Source: Actinomadura rubteroloni
GTDB taxonomy: Bacteria; Actinomycetota; Actinomycetes; Streptosporangiales; Streptosporangiaceae
Length of the DNA: 64,000 bases
Direction: 5' to 3'
Assembly (NCBI RefSeq): GCF_002911665.1
Contig: NZ_MTBP01000002.1
Span: forward strand, 1,984,001 to 2,048,000
The position numbers and the translations under genes were made by a program. Below, in pieces: positions 42,136 through 52,367 of the stretch; the stretch's first letter is position 1, and every line of letters begins with the position of its first letter. The notes under the pieces are model-generated. The model was not told where the DNA came from. It searched no databases and saw only the letters and a program-made list of their open reading frames with translations.

Positions 42136-43721
42136 GGCCGGGCTCCGTTCTCGGCGACCTTCTCGGCGACATGGATCTTGGCGGCCGGATCCGGCCGGTC
42201 CAGCCGGGCCAGCGTGTGGTGGACGGACGGGTTGATGATGTTGAGCACCGGCTGCGGGTAGACGCCCATCGCGATGATCACCGCGATGATCGGCCCGACG
42301 GCCCACTTCTCGCGCGCGGTGAGGTCGAGGATGCTTTCGTTGCCCTCACGGACGGGCCCGCCCATCGTCCGCTGGTACATCCACAGGATGTAGATCGCGG
42401 CGAGGACGACCCCGAACGTCGCGATGATCGCCGGAACGCGGTGCCGGGTGAACGTCCCGGCCAGCACCATGAACTCCGACACGAACGGCGACAGGCCCGG
42501 CATCGACAGCCCGGCCAGGCCCGCGATGAGGAACAGCCCGGCGAGCACCGGGGCCTTCTTCTGGACGCCGCCGAAGTCGGAGATCCGCGCCGACCGCCGC
42601 CGGACGATCATGAACCCGACCAGCAGGAACAGCGCTCCGGTCGCGAACCCGTGGTTGATCATGTAGAGCGCGGCGCCGGACTGGCCGGCCGTCGTCATCG
42701 CGAACACGCCGAGCACGATGAACCCGAAGTGCGACACCGACGTGTAGGCGACGAGCCGCTTGAGGTCCACCTGCCCGATCGCGAGGACGGCACCGTAGAT
42801 CACGCTGACGACCGCGAGCGCGAGCACGACCGGCGTCGCCCACTTGGCGGCGCCCGGGAACAGCTCCAGGCAGAACCGGAGCATCCCGTAGGTGCCGACC
42901 TTGTCCAGGACGCCGACGATGAGCACCAGCGCCCCGGCCGGGGACTGCTGCGCCGCGTCCGGCAGCCAGGTGTGGACGGGCACCATCGGCGCCTTGATCG
43001 CGAACGCGACGAAGAAGCCGAGGAACAGCCACTTGGCGGTCGTCGGGTCGACGTGCATCGTGTTCAGCTCGGTGAACAGGAACGTCCCGTGCCCGAGGCC
43101 CCCCTCGCCGACCGGCTTGGCCGACAGCGGGAACAGCCAGATCACCGAGACGAGCATCAGCAGCCCGCCGAACAGCGAGTACAGCAGGAACTTCACGGCC
43201 GCGTACGACCGCTGCGGCCCGCCGTAGAACCCGATGATGAAGTACACCGGGATCAGCATCGCCTCGAAGAAGACGTAGAAGAGGAAGACGTCGGTCGCCG
43301 CGAAGACGCCGATCATCGCCGCCTCCAGCGCCAGGATCAGCGCGAAGTACGTCTTCACCGAGCCCTTCGGCGGGGCGCCGTCCACGCCGCCGGACCGCTC
43401 GGCGTCGCTCCAGGACGCGAGGATGACGAGCGGGACGAGCACCACCGACAGCAGGATCAGGGTGAGCGCGATGCCGTCCACCCCGAGCGCCCAGTGGACG
43501 CCGAACTGCTTGATCCACCAGTGCGTCTCGGTGAACTGGAACCGCGCGCCGTCCGAGTCGAACCCGGTCGCCATGACGATCGCGAGGACGCCCACGACGG
43601 CCGAGATCCCGAACGCGGCCTGCTTGGCGAGCGTCTCCCGGTCGCGGGGCAGCAGGGCCACCGCGACCGCGCCGACGAGCGGCAGCGCGATGAGCACGCT
43701 CAGCCAGGGAAAGTCGTTCAC
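42132..43721 (-). CDS. nuoM: NADH-quinone oxidoreductase subunit M
   Basis: The GTG start at 43721 overlaps the nuoL stop (GTGA). The 529 residues include the antiporter-like signature VKFLLYSLFGGLLMLVSV, IKAPMVPVHTWLPDAA with the pumping Lys, and VDLKRLVAYTSVSHFGF. About 14 membrane helices. It is one of three antiporter-like pumps in the complex I membrane arm. Confidence 0.97.
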   Translation of the reverse strand: MNDFPWLSVLIALPLVGAVAVALLPRDRETLAKQAAFGISAVVGVLAIVMATGFDSDGARFQFTETHWWIKQFGVHWALGVDGIALTLILLSVVLVPLVILASWSDAERSGGVDGAPPKGSVKTYFALILALEAAMIGVFAATDVFLFYVFFEAMLIPVYFIIGFYGGPQRSYAAVKFLLYSLFGGLLMLVSVIWLFPLSAKPVGEGGLGHGTFLFTELNTMHVDPTTAKWLFLGFFVAFAIKAPMVPVHTWLPDAAQQSPAGALVLIVGVLDKVGTYGMLRFCLELFPGAAKWATPVVLALAVVSVIYGAVLAIGQVDLKRLVAYTSVSHFGFIVLGVFAMTTAGQSGAALYMINHGFATGALFLLVGFMIVRRRSARISDFGGVQKKAPVLAGLFLIAGLAGLSMPGLSPFVSEFMVLAGTFTRHRVPAIIATFGVVLAAIYILWMYQRTMGGPVREGNESILDLTAREKWAVGPIIAVIIAMGVYPQPVLNIINPSVHHTLARLDRPDPAAKIHVAEKVAENGARP

Positions 43722-45628
43722 GTGACGTTCACCACCAGGAGCGCCGCCAGGATCACTGCCGCGCCGAGATACATGGAAAGGGCGTACGAACGGGCGAACC
43801 CGGTCTGGAGGCGGCGGACGCGGCCGGACGTGCCGCCGATCCCGGCCGCGATGCCGTTCACGAGCCCGTCCACGCCCCGGCCGTCGAACCAGACCGCGAG
43901 CCGGGTCAGCCACTGGCCGGGCCGCATGAGCAGCGACTCGTTGATCGCGTCGCCGTACAGGTCGCGGCGGGCCGCGACGGTGACGAACGAGCCCTTCGGC
44001 GCCTCGCGCGGCACCTTGCGGCTGCCGTACTGCCACCAGGCGAGCGCGACGCCCGCGAGCATGAGGACGAACGTCCCGACGCCGGCCAGCGAGATCGCCT
44101 TGAAGTCGTGCTCGGACTCGCCGACGACCGGGGCGAGGAAGTCGCCGAAGCCGCCGAGGACGAGCCAGCCGCCCGCGAACACCGACCCGAACGCGAGGAT
44201 CACCAGCGGGATCGTCATGATCTTCGGGGACTCGTGCGGGTGGACGCCGTCCTCCCAGCGCTTCTCGCCGAAGAACGTCATGAACATCACGCGCGACATG
44301 TAGTACGCCGTGAGGCCCGCGCCGAGCAGCGCGCACGTGCCGAGGATCGCCCCGGACGTCCCGCCCTTGTCGTAGGCGGCCTCGATGATGCCGTCCTTGG
44401 TGAACCAGCCGGACAGGCCCGGCACGCCGATGATCGCGAAGTAGCCGAGCCCGAACGTCGCGCCGGTGATCGACATCTTCTTGAACAGGCCGCCGTAGTG
44501 GCGCATGTTCACGTCGTCGTCCATGCCGTGCATGACCGATCCGGCGCCGAGGAACAGGCCCGCCTTGAAGAAGCCGTGCGCGATGAGGTGCGCGATGGCG
44601 AACACGTAGCCCGGTCTCCCGAGCCCGGCCGCCAGGGTCATGTAGCCGATCTGCGACATCGTGGACCCGGCGAGGGCCTTCTTGATGTCGTCCTTGCCGG
44701 TACCGATGATCGCACCGGCGATGAGCGTCGCCGCGCCGACGATCGTCACGACCAGCCGCGCCGTCTCCGACATCTCGAAGATCGGCCCGGACCGGACGAT
44801 CAGGTACACGCCCGCCGTCACCATCGTCGCGGCGTGGATGAGCGCGGAGACGGGCGTCGGGCCCTCCATCGCGTCCAGCAGCCAGGACTGGAGCGGGAGC
44901 TGCGCGGACTTGCCGCACGCGCCGACGAGCAGCAGCAGGCCCATCGCCGTAGCGGTGCCGGTGGAGAGCTGCGCGGCCAGGCCGTGGTGCTCGCCGCCGG
45001 TGCCGAGGATCTGGTCGAACCCGACCGTCCCGAACGTCCCGAACATCAGGAAGATCGCGATGAGGAGCCCGAAGTCGCCGACGCGGTTCACCACGAACGC
45101 CTTCTTCGCGGCGGTCGCGGCGGTCGGCTTGTGCTGCCAGAACCCGATGAGCAGGTACGACGCGAGACCCACGCCCTCCCAGCCCATGAACATGATCACG
45201 TAGTTGTCGCCGAGGACGAGCAGCAGCATCGCCGCGACGAACAAGTTGAGGTAGGCGAAGAACCGCCGCCGGTCGGGGTCGTGCTCCATGTAGCCGATGG
45301 AGTAGACGTGGATCAGCGACCCGACGCCGGTGATCAGCAGCACGAAGCTGATGGACAGCGGGTCCACCAGCAGGTCCGCGTCCACCTTGATGCCGCCCGC
45401 GCGGAACAGCTCCCACAGGTGCAGCGTGCGATGCCGTTCGTCGGCGTCGTAGCCGAGCATCTGGACGAGCGCCGCGACGCCGACCCCGAACGACGCGACC
45501 GTCGCGAACGTGCCGAGCCAGTGCCCCCACTTGTCGGTCCGGCGGCCGCCGAGCAGCAGCAGCGCCGACCCGGCGAGGGGCAGGGCGATGAGGAGCCAGG
45601 CAGCGGCCTGGACGCCTTCCGCTTTCAT
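43718..45628 (-). CDS. nuoL: NADH-quinone oxidoreductase subunit L
   Basis: The 636-residue protein is the distal pump of complex I. It shows MGWEGVGLASYLLIGFW, KKAFVVNRVGDFG, GKSAQLPLQSWLLDAMEGPTP (near residue 240) and the C-terminal lateral-helix region ending in a terminal membrane segment. The start is an ATG ten bases after the nuoK stop. Length is normal for the family. Confidence 0.97.
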   Translation of the reverse strand: MKAEGVQAAAWLLIALPLAGSALLLLGGRRTDKWGHWLGTFATVASFGVGVAALVQMLGYDADERHRTLHLWELFRAGGIKVDADLLVDPLSISFVLLITGVGSLIHVYSIGYMEHDPDRRRFFAYLNLFVAAMLLLVLGDNYVIMFMGWEGVGLASYLLIGFWQHKPTAATAAKKAFVVNRVGDFGLLIAIFLMFGTFGTVGFDQILGTGGEHHGLAAQLSTGTATAMGLLLLVGACGKSAQLPLQSWLLDAMEGPTPVSALIHAATMVTAGVYLIVRSGPIFEMSETARLVVTIVGAATLIAGAIIGTGKDDIKKALAGSTMSQIGYMTLAAGLGRPGYVFAIAHLIAHGFFKAGLFLGAGSVMHGMDDDVNMRHYGGLFKKMSITGATFGLGYFAIIGVPGLSGWFTKDGIIEAAYDKGGTSGAILGTCALLGAGLTAYYMSRVMFMTFFGEKRWEDGVHPHESPKIMTIPLVILAFGSVFAGGWLVLGGFGDFLAPVVGESEHDFKAISLAGVGTFVLMLAGVALAWWQYGSRKVPREAPKGSFVTVAARRDLYGDAINESLLMRPGQWLTRLAVWFDGRGVDGLVNGIAAGIGGTSGRVRRLQTGFARSYALSMYLGAAVILAALLVVNVT

Positions 45629-45638
45629 CCCTGGCCTC

Positions 45639-45938
45639 TCAGTACTTCAGCAGGTTCGCGTCGTCGACCGACGAGGACCTGCGCGTCCGGAAGATGGTCA
45701 TGAGGATCGCCAGGCCCACCACGACCTCGGCCGCCGCCACGACCATCACGAAGAACGCGATGATCTGGCCGTCGAGGTTGCCGTGCATCCGGGCGAAGGT
45801 GACGAACGCGAGGTTCGTGGCGTTGAGCATCAGCTCGACGCACATGAACAGCACGATCGCGTTGCGGCGGACGAGCACCCCGAGCCCGCCGATCGTGAAC
45901 AGCACCGCAGACAGTGCGAGATAGTGCCCCGGACTCAT
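45639..45938 (-). CDS. nuoK: NADH-quinone oxidoreductase subunit K
   Basis: The 99-residue subunit has three membrane helices and the conserved glutamates in LFMCVELMLNATNLAFVTF and AAAEVVVGLAI, part of the proton path in complex I. Its ATG overlaps the nuoJ stop by four bases. Length equals that of homologues. Confidence 0.97.
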   Translation of the reverse strand: MSPGHYLALSAVLFTIGGLGVLVRRNAIVLFMCVELMLNATNLAFVTFARMHGNLDGQIIAFFVMVVAAAEVVVGLAILMTIFRTRRSSSVDDANLLKY

Positions 45939-46810
45939 GAGGTGCCTTCCGTGTCTGCGGCGCGGTAGACCTGGCGCGAGCCCTCGCCGGCGTCGTGGGC
46001 CTCGGCGGTGGACTGCTGGACGGCCTCGACGTCCGTCGCGACCGCCTCGCGCTCGGACAGGCCGTCCAGGTCGGGGTGGCGCTCGGCCGTGTCGGCGCGG
46101 GCGGTGAGGACGGGGCTGACCGACAGCTCCGACGGGGTGCCGTCCGGCAGCAGCGCGGGCATGTCGACCGCGTTGTGCCGGGCGTAGGTGCCCGAGATCG
46201 GCAGCGGGCCGGGGTCGCGGCCCGACAGGAACCGGCGCTGCGACAGTTCGCGCTGCGTCGGCTTCGGCGTCGTCCGCTCGCGGTGCGCGAGGACCATCGC
46301 GCCGAGCGCGGCCGTGATGAGCAGCGCGCTCGTCGCCTCGAAGGCGAACACGTAGCGGGTGAACAGCAGCCGGGCCAGGCCGAGGACGTTGCCGTCGGCG
46401 TTGGCGCGGGCCAGGCCCGCCGCGTCGCCGACCGCCGCGTTGCCGAGCCCGGCCGCCAGCAGGACGACGAACCCGATCGCCGCGATCGCCGCCCAGAGCC
46501 GCTGCCCCCGGATCGTCTCCACCAGCGAGTCGGTGGACGTGACGCCGACGAGCATCAGCACGAACAGGAACAGCATCAGAACCGCGCCGGTGTACACGAT
46601 GACCTGCACGAACGCCAGGAACGGCGCCCCCTCGATCGCGTACAGCGCGGCGAGGCAGAGCATCACGACGGCCAGCAGCAGCGCCGAGTGGACGGCCCGC
46701 CGCATGAAGATCATGCCGAGCGCGGCCAGGGTGGACACGATCGCGAGGAGCCAGAAGAAGAACGGCTCCCCCGACTGCGCGTCCGCGACATGTCCCGCGA
46801 GCGCGGTCAC
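45935..46810 (-). CDS. nuoJ: NADH-quinone oxidoreductase subunit J
   Basis: The 291 residues begin with five membrane helices (WLLAIVSTLAALGMIF to about residue 180), including the pi-bulge region VQVIVYTGAVLMLFLFVLML. A hydrophilic C-terminal tail of roughly 110 residues follows, as in actinobacterial NuoJ. The ATG overlaps the end of nuoI by four bases. Confidence 0.96.
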   Translation of the reverse strand: MTALAGHVADAQSGEPFFFWLLAIVSTLAALGMIFMRRAVHSALLLAVVMLCLAALYAIEGAPFLAFVQVIVYTGAVLMLFLFVLMLVGVTSTDSLVETIRGQRLWAAIAAIGFVVLLAAGLGNAAVGDAAGLARANADGNVLGLARLLFTRYVFAFEATSALLITAALGAMVLAHRERTTPKPTQRELSQRRFLSGRDPGPLPISGTYARHNAVDMPALLPDGTPSELSVSPVLTARADTAERHPDLDGLSEREAVATDVEAVQQSTAEAHDAGEGSRQVYRAADTEGTS

Positions 46811-47340
46811 CGGCCCTCACCCCCTTCGTCGGGCTGGAGGCCGAGCCGGTAGTAGTCCTCTTCGGTCTCGCCGAGCCGCATGGCGTGCGGCGGCGTCTCC
46901 ATGCCCTCGCGCAGCGGCGCGAGCAGCATGTCCTTGGTGTAGATCAGGCTCTCGCGGCTGTCGTCGGCCAGTTCGTACTCGTTGGTCATCGTCAGCGCCC
47001 GCGTCGGGCACGCCTCGATGCACAGCCCGCACAGGATGCAGCGCAGGTAGTTGATCTGGTAGACGCGGCCGTACCGCTCGCCCGGGGAGTAGCGCTCGTC
47101 GGCGGTGTTGTCGGCCCCCTCCACGAAGATCGCGTCCGCGGGGCACGCCCACGCGCACAGTTCACAGCCGACGCACTTCTCCAGGCCGTCCGGCCAGCGG
47201 TTGAGCTGGTGACGGCCGTGGAAGCGCGGCGCGGTCGGCTTCTTCACCTCGGGGTACTGGACGGTCTCGCTCTTCGTGAACAACTGGTGGAACGAGACCC
47301 CGAACCCCTTCACGGGGTTCAGGAAGTCAGTGAAGCCCAC
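46807..47340 (-). CDS. nuoI: NADH-quinone oxidoreductase subunit I
   Basis: The GTG at 47340 has a near-perfect AGGAGGT five bases upstream, favoured over a GTG 15 bases further. The 177 residues hold two [4Fe-4S] motifs, CVGCELCAWACP and CILCGLCIEACP, which carry electrons from the peripheral arm toward the quinone site. The start lies within the end of nuoH (14-base overlap). Confidence 0.96.
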   Translation of the reverse strand: MGFTDFLNPVKGFGVSFHQLFTKSETVQYPEVKKPTAPRFHGRHQLNRWPDGLEKCVGCELCAWACPADAIFVEGADNTADERYSPGERYGRVYQINYLRCILCGLCIEACPTRALTMTNEYELADDSRESLIYTKDMLLAPLREGMETPPHAMRLGETEEDYYRLGLQPDEGGEGR

Positions 47341-48652
47341 TGCCGACCTCCTCACGAGAAGTTGCGGTCCCCCGGCCGGACGGGCCGGGGCGGCCGTGGT
47401 AGTGCGGTGCGTCCAGCGGCGGGACGGGGAACCCGCCCGCGTCCGCCGGCGCCCGGGGCTCCTGCTCGGCGGCCTCGGAGCCGTCGTCGGACCGGCCGCG
47501 CAGCGTCTCCCACAGCAGCGAGAGCACCAGGATCACGACGGCGACGCCCACCGCGTACAGCAGGATCGTCCGGATGTCGCGGCCCTCGTTCTGCAGCGCC
47601 TTCACCGTCGCGACGATGAGGATCCAGCCGATGGAGACCGGCATGAGGATCTTCCAGCCGAGCTTCATGAGCTGGTCGTAGCGGACGCGGGGCAGCGAGC
47701 CGCGCAGCCAGATGAAGAAGAAGATGAACAGCCACAGCTTGACGAGGAACCACAGCACCGGCCACCACCCGGTGTTCGCCCCGGCCCACACGGTGGAGAT
47801 CGGGGCGGGCGCGCGCCAGCCGCCGAGGAACAGCGTGGTGGCGAGCGCGGACAGGGTGGCGAGGTTGATGTACTCGGCGAGGAAGAACATCGCGAACTTC
47901 AGCGACGAGTACTCGGTGTGGAACCCGCCGACCAGTTCGCCCTCGCCCTCGGGGAGGTCGAACGGGATGCGGTTGGACTCGCCCATCATCGTGACGACGT
48001 AGATGACGAACGACGGCAGCAGCAGCACCGCGAACCAGCGGTCGTGCTGCGCGGCGACGATCCCGCTGGTCGACATCGTCCCGGCGAACAGGAACACCGC
48101 GACGAACGACAGCCCCATCGCGATCTCGTAGGAGATCACCTGCGCGGACGAGCGGAGCCCGCCGAGCAGCGAGTAGGGCGACATCGACGACCAGCCCGCG
48201 AGCACGATCCCGTAGACGCCCATCGAGGACATCGCGAGGACGAGCAGCACCGCGACCGGCAGGTCCGTGCCCTGCAACGCCGTCTGGTGCCCGAACACCG
48301 ACACCGTCGGCCCGAACGGGATGATGATGAACGACACGAACGCGGGCACGGCCGACACGATCGGCGCGAGGACGAACACCACCTTGTCCACGCCGCGCGG
48401 GACGATGTCCTCCTTCAGCGCCAGCTTGACGCCGTCGGCGAGCCCCTGGAGCAGGCCGAACGGCCCGGCCCTGTTGGGGCCGACGCGGAGCTGCATCCGG
48501 CCGATGACGCGGCGCTCGACCCACATCGACAGCAGGACCGTCAGCACCAGGAACACGAAGATCGCGAGGACCTTGCCGCCGACCAGCCACCACGGGTCGT
48601 GCCCGAAGCCGGGCAGCGTCGGGTCCGGCGCCGCCTCCGCCAACACGCTCAT
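47327..48652 (-). CDS. nuoH: NADH-quinone oxidoreductase subunit H
   Basis: The 441-residue membrane subunit forms part of the quinone chamber: ERRVIGRMQLRVGPNRAGPF near residue 46, then GESNRIPFDLPEGEGELVGG. Eight or nine helices are followed by an extended cytoplasmic Pro/Gly-rich tail of about 60 residues, normal in actinomycetes. The ATG overlaps the nuoG stop (ATGA). Confidence 0.97.
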   Translation of the reverse strand: MSVLAEAAPDPTLPGFGHDPWWLVGGKVLAIFVFLVLTVLLSMWVERRVIGRMQLRVGPNRAGPFGLLQGLADGVKLALKEDIVPRGVDKVVFVLAPIVSAVPAFVSFIIIPFGPTVSVFGHQTALQGTDLPVAVLLVLAMSSMGVYGIVLAGWSSMSPYSLLGGLRSSAQVISYEIAMGLSFVAVFLFAGTMSTSGIVAAQHDRWFAVLLLPSFVIYVVTMMGESNRIPFDLPEGEGELVGGFHTEYSSLKFAMFFLAEYINLATLSALATTLFLGGWRAPAPISTVWAGANTGWWPVLWFLVKLWLFIFFFIWLRGSLPRVRYDQLMKLGWKILMPVSIGWILIVATVKALQNEGRDIRTILLYAVGVAVVILVLSLLWETLRGRSDDGSEAAEQEPRAPADAGGFPVPPLDAPHYHGRPGPSGRGTATSREEVGSGLH

Positions 48653-51072
48653 GCCGAGCCTCCCGAGGAGATCGTGACCACGCTTGCGGCGGTCGCCCCC
48701 ACGTCCCGGTGCAGGACGCAGTCCGCCGAGTTCGTCGGAAGCCACACCACCCGGTCGGGCAGGTCCGGGGTGATCTCCAGCGGGAGCGTCACGGCGCCGC
48801 GCGGGCCCGTGACGGTGACGGTGGCGCCCGCGCCGATCTCGGCGGCGGTGGCGGCCGACAGCCGGGCGACGGCGGGCTTGGCGGTGCCCGCCAGGTACGG
48901 CTCGCCGTCCTGGAGACGGCCCCGGTCCAGCAGCAGCCGCCAGGTCGCGACGACCGCCTCGCCGGCCGCGGGCTGCGGGACGATCCGCGCCGCGACGTTC
49001 GGCGGCTCGGGCCGGTCGCCCCGGTAGGCGCCGAGTTCGGCCAGCTCGCGGCGGGCGGCGTCCGGGCCGGGCAGGGCCAGGTGGACGTCCATCTCGCCGG
49101 CGAGCGCGTCCAGGACCCGCAGGTCCGACAGCCGCCCGGACTGGCGCAGGACGGCGTCGAAGGACCGTCCCCGGCCCTCCCAGTCCACGAACGTGCCCGC
49201 CTTCTCGGCGACGGCCGCGACCGGCAGCACCACGTCGGCGCGGTCGGTGACGGCACTCGGCCGCTGCTCCAGGCTGACGACGAAGGGTGTCGCGTCCAGT
49301 GCGGCGAGGACCGCGTCCGGGTCGGGCAGGTCGTAGGGATCCACCCCGCCGACCAGCAGCGCGCCGAGCCCGCCCGCCACCGCGTTGGCGACGATCGCGT
49401 TCGCGTCCCGGCCCGGCGCGGCCGGCAGGCCCGCCACGCCCCACACCCGCGCGACCTCGGCGCGGGCGGCGGGGTCGGCGACCGGACGGCCGATCGGCAG
49501 GAGGCCGGGCAGCGCGCCCGCCTCCAGCGCCCCGCGCTCGCCCGCGCGGCGCGGCACCCAGGCCGTCCGCGCGCCGGTGATCGCGGCGAGCCGCGCCACC
49601 GTGGACAGCGCGCCGGGGCTGGCCGCCAGCCGCTCCCCGGCGAGGATCACCGCGCCGGGCTCGGCGAGCAGGTCGCGGACGTCGGGCCGGTCGGCGAGCG
49701 CGCCGAGCACCTCGGCCTCCCCGCCCGGGACGGCCGGGACGAGCGTCCCGCCGACCTTCGCCAGCCCGCGCGTCGCGAACGGCGCGACCGCGAACACCTT
49801 CAGGCCGTGCTTGCGGAACGCCTTGCGCAGCCGCAGGAAGACGATCGGGGACTCCTCCTCCGGCTCGAACCCGGCGAGCAGCACGACCGGCGCCTTCTCC
49901 AGGTCGTCGTAGGAGACCTCGATCGGACGGCCCGCCACCGACGCGGCGAGGAACGCCGTCTCCTCCGCCGAGTGCGCCCGCGCCCGGAAGTCCACGTCGT
50001 TGGTGCCGAGCGCAATGCGGGCGAACTTGGCGTAGGCGTAGGCGTCTTCGAGCGTGACGCGTCCGCCGGTCAGGACCCCGGCCCGGCCGTGCGCCGCCGC
50101 CAGCCCGCGCGCCGCGATCGCCAGCGCCTCGGGCCAGGACGCGACCTCCAGCTCACCCTGCTCATTGCGGACGAGCGGGTGCGTCAGCCGCTCCGGACGG
50201 GTCTGGTAGGTGAACGCCCACCGGCCCTTGTCGCAGTTCCACTCCTCGTTGACGCGCGGGTCGTCGCCCGCCAGCCGCCGCGTGACCTTCCCGCGCCGGT
50301 GGTCGGTGCGCAGCGCGCAGCCGGACGCGCAGTGCTCGCACGCGCTCGGCGTCGAGACGAGGTCGAACGGCCGCGACCGGAACCGGTACGCCGCGCCGGT
50401 CAGCGCGCCGACCGGGCAGATCTGGACGGTGTTGCCGGAGAAGTAGGACTGGAACGGCTTGTCCTCGGCCGCGCCGACCTGCTCCTTGGCGCCGCGCTCG
50501 AACAGGTCGATGAACGCGTCCCCGGCGATCTGGTCGGAGAACCGCGTGCACCGCGCGCACTGGATGCAGCGCTCGCGGTCCAGCAGGACCTGCGGCGACA
50601 GCGGGATCGGCTTGGGGAACGTCCGCTTGGCCTCGACGAACCGGGACTCGCCGCGTCCGTTGGACATCGCCTGGTTCTGCAGCGGGCACTCGCCGCCCTT
50701 GTCGCAGATCGGGCAGTCCAACGGGTGGTTGATCAGCAGCAGTTCCATCACGCCGTGCTGCGCCTTGTCGGCGACGGCCGAGGTGAGCTGCGTCTTCACC
50801 ACCATGCCCGGCATGACGGCCGTCGTGCAGGACGCCTGCGGCTTCGGCATGCCGCGCCCGTTGCCCGCGTCCGGGATCTCGACCAGGCACTGGCGGCACG
50901 CGCCGACCGGGTCCAGGAGCGGGTGGTCGCAGAACCGGGGGATCTGGATGCCGAGCAGCTCGGCGGCCCGGATGATCAGCGTGCCCTTCGGCACCTCGAT
51001 CTCGAAGCCGTCGATCGTGCAGGACACCATCTCCACGGCCTCGGCCGTGCGTTCGCTGTTGGTGACTGTCAT
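48649..51072 (-). CDS. nuoG: NADH-quinone oxidoreductase subunit G
   Basis: The 807-residue subunit starts with a 2Fe-2S ferredoxin domain (FCDHPLLDPVGACRQCLVE), continues with HPLDCPICDKGGECPLQ and RCIQCARCTRFSDQIAG clusters and a CEHCASGC cluster, then a molybdopterin-oxidoreductase-like domain (from about 290) that no longer binds molybdenum in this family. It overlaps nuoF and nuoH by four bases each. Confidence 0.97.
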   Translation of the reverse strand: MTVTNSERTAEAVEMVSCTIDGFEIEVPKGTLIIRAAELLGIQIPRFCDHPLLDPVGACRQCLVEIPDAGNGRGMPKPQASCTTAVMPGMVVKTQLTSAVADKAQHGVMELLLINHPLDCPICDKGGECPLQNQAMSNGRGESRFVEAKRTFPKPIPLSPQVLLDRERCIQCARCTRFSDQIAGDAFIDLFERGAKEQVGAAEDKPFQSYFSGNTVQICPVGALTGAAYRFRSRPFDLVSTPSACEHCASGCALRTDHRRGKVTRRLAGDDPRVNEEWNCDKGRWAFTYQTRPERLTHPLVRNEQGELEVASWPEALAIAARGLAAAHGRAGVLTGGRVTLEDAYAYAKFARIALGTNDVDFRARAHSAEETAFLAASVAGRPIEVSYDDLEKAPVVLLAGFEPEEESPIVFLRLRKAFRKHGLKVFAVAPFATRGLAKVGGTLVPAVPGGEAEVLGALADRPDVRDLLAEPGAVILAGERLAASPGALSTVARLAAITGARTAWVPRRAGERGALEAGALPGLLPIGRPVADPAARAEVARVWGVAGLPAAPGRDANAIVANAVAGGLGALLVGGVDPYDLPDPDAVLAALDATPFVVSLEQRPSAVTDRADVVLPVAAVAEKAGTFVDWEGRGRSFDAVLRQSGRLSDLRVLDALAGEMDVHLALPGPDAARRELAELGAYRGDRPEPPNVAARIVPQPAAGEAVVATWRLLLDRGRLQDGEPYLAGTAKPAVARLSAATAAEIGAGATVTVTGPRGAVTLPLEITPDLPDRVVWLPTNSADCVLHRDVGATAASVVTISSGGSA

Positions 51073-52367
51073 CGGGTACCTGCCCAGAGCGTGGACTTGG
51101 CCGGGTCGAACGGGCAGCCGCCCTGCTCGAAGTGCGCGAGGTACTCGTCCCGGAACAGCTTGATGGACGAGACCACCGGGCTCGTCGCGCCGTCGCCGAG
51201 GGCGCAGAACGACCGGCCGAGGATGTTGTCGGACAGGTCGAGCAGGGTGTCGAGGTCGTCTTCGGAGCCCTGCCCGGCCTCCAGCCGCTTGAGCATCTGC
51301 TTGTACCAGTAGGTGCCCTCGCGGCACGGCGTGCACTTCCCGCACGACTCGTGCGCGTAGAACTCCGACCAGCGCAGCACCGCGCGGACGACGCACACGG
51401 TCTCGTCGAAGATCTGGAGCGCGCGGGTGCCGAGCATCGACCCGGCCGCGCCGACGGACTCGAAGTCCAGCGGGACGTCCAGGTGCTCGTCGGTGAACAG
51501 CGGCGTGGACGATCCGCCGGGCGTCCAGAACTTCAGCCGGCGCCCGCCTCGGACGCCGCCCGCCATCGCCAGCAGCTCCCGCAGCGTGATCCCGAGCGGC
51601 GCCTCGTACTGGCCGGGACGCGTCACGTGCCCCGACAGCGAGAAGATCCCGAAGCCCTGCGACTTCTCCGTCCCCATCGAGGCGAACCAGTCCGCGCCGT
51701 TGGCGACGATCGAGGGAACCGACGCGATCGACTCGACGTTGTTGATGACGGTGGGCCCGCCGTACAGGCCCGCCACCGCCGGGAAGGGGGGCTTGAGCCT
51801 GGGCTGTCCGCGGAATCCCTCCAGCGAGTCGAGCAGCGCCGTCTCCTCGCCGCAGATGTACGCCCCGGCGCCGGTGTGGACGACCAGTTCCAGGTCGTAG
51901 CCCGAGCCGAGGATGTTCTTGCCGATGTAACCGGCCTCGTAGGCTTCGGCGACCGCGCGCTGCAAGCGGCGGATCACGTGCAGGACCTCGCCGCGCACGT
52001 AGATGAACGCGTGGTTCGACTTGATCGCGTACGCGCTGATGATCACGCCCTCGACCAGGACGTGCGGGTTCGCCAGCATCAGCGGGATGTCCTTGCACGT
52101 CCCCGGCTCGGACTCGTCGGCGTTCACCACGAGGTAGCGCGGGTTCGGGCTGCTCGGCGGCAGGAAGCCCCACTTCATGCCGGTGGGGAACCCGGCGCCG
52201 CCGCGTCCGCGCAGGCCCGAGTCCTTGACGGCCTGGACGATCGCGTCCGGCTCCAGCGTCAGCGCCTTGCGCAGCGCGCCGTAACCGCCCTCGCGCTCGT
52301 ATCCGGCGCGGGTGAACGAGTCCGGCTGGTGCCAGTTCTTCGTGAGGATGGGAGTCAACGTGGTCAC
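51069..52367 (-). CDS. nuoF: NADH-quinone oxidoreductase subunit F
   Basis: The 432-residue NADH-binding subunit shows GLRGRGGAGFPTGMKW (NADH site), an FMN-site region VVNADESEPGTCKD and GAGAYICGEETALL, and the 4Fe-4S ligands ESCGKCTPCREG near residue 345. It accepts electrons from NADH. The GTG start overlaps nuoE's stop (GTGA). Confidence 0.97.
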   Translation of the reverse strand: MTTLTPILTKNWHQPDSFTRAGYEREGGYGALRKALTLEPDAIVQAVKDSGLRGRGGAGFPTGMKWGFLPPSSPNPRYLVVNADESEPGTCKDIPLMLANPHVLVEGVIISAYAIKSNHAFIYVRGEVLHVIRRLQRAVAEAYEAGYIGKNILGSGYDLELVVHTGAGAYICGEETALLDSLEGFRGQPRLKPPFPAVAGLYGGPTVINNVESIASVPSIVANGADWFASMGTEKSQGFGIFSLSGHVTRPGQYEAPLGITLRELLAMAGGVRGGRRLKFWTPGGSSTPLFTDEHLDVPLDFESVGAAGSMLGTRALQIFDETVCVVRAVLRWSEFYAHESCGKCTPCREGTYWYKQMLKRLEAGQGSEDDLDTLLDLSDNILGRSFCALGDGATSPVVSSIKLFRDEYLAHFEQGGCPFDPAKSTLWAGTR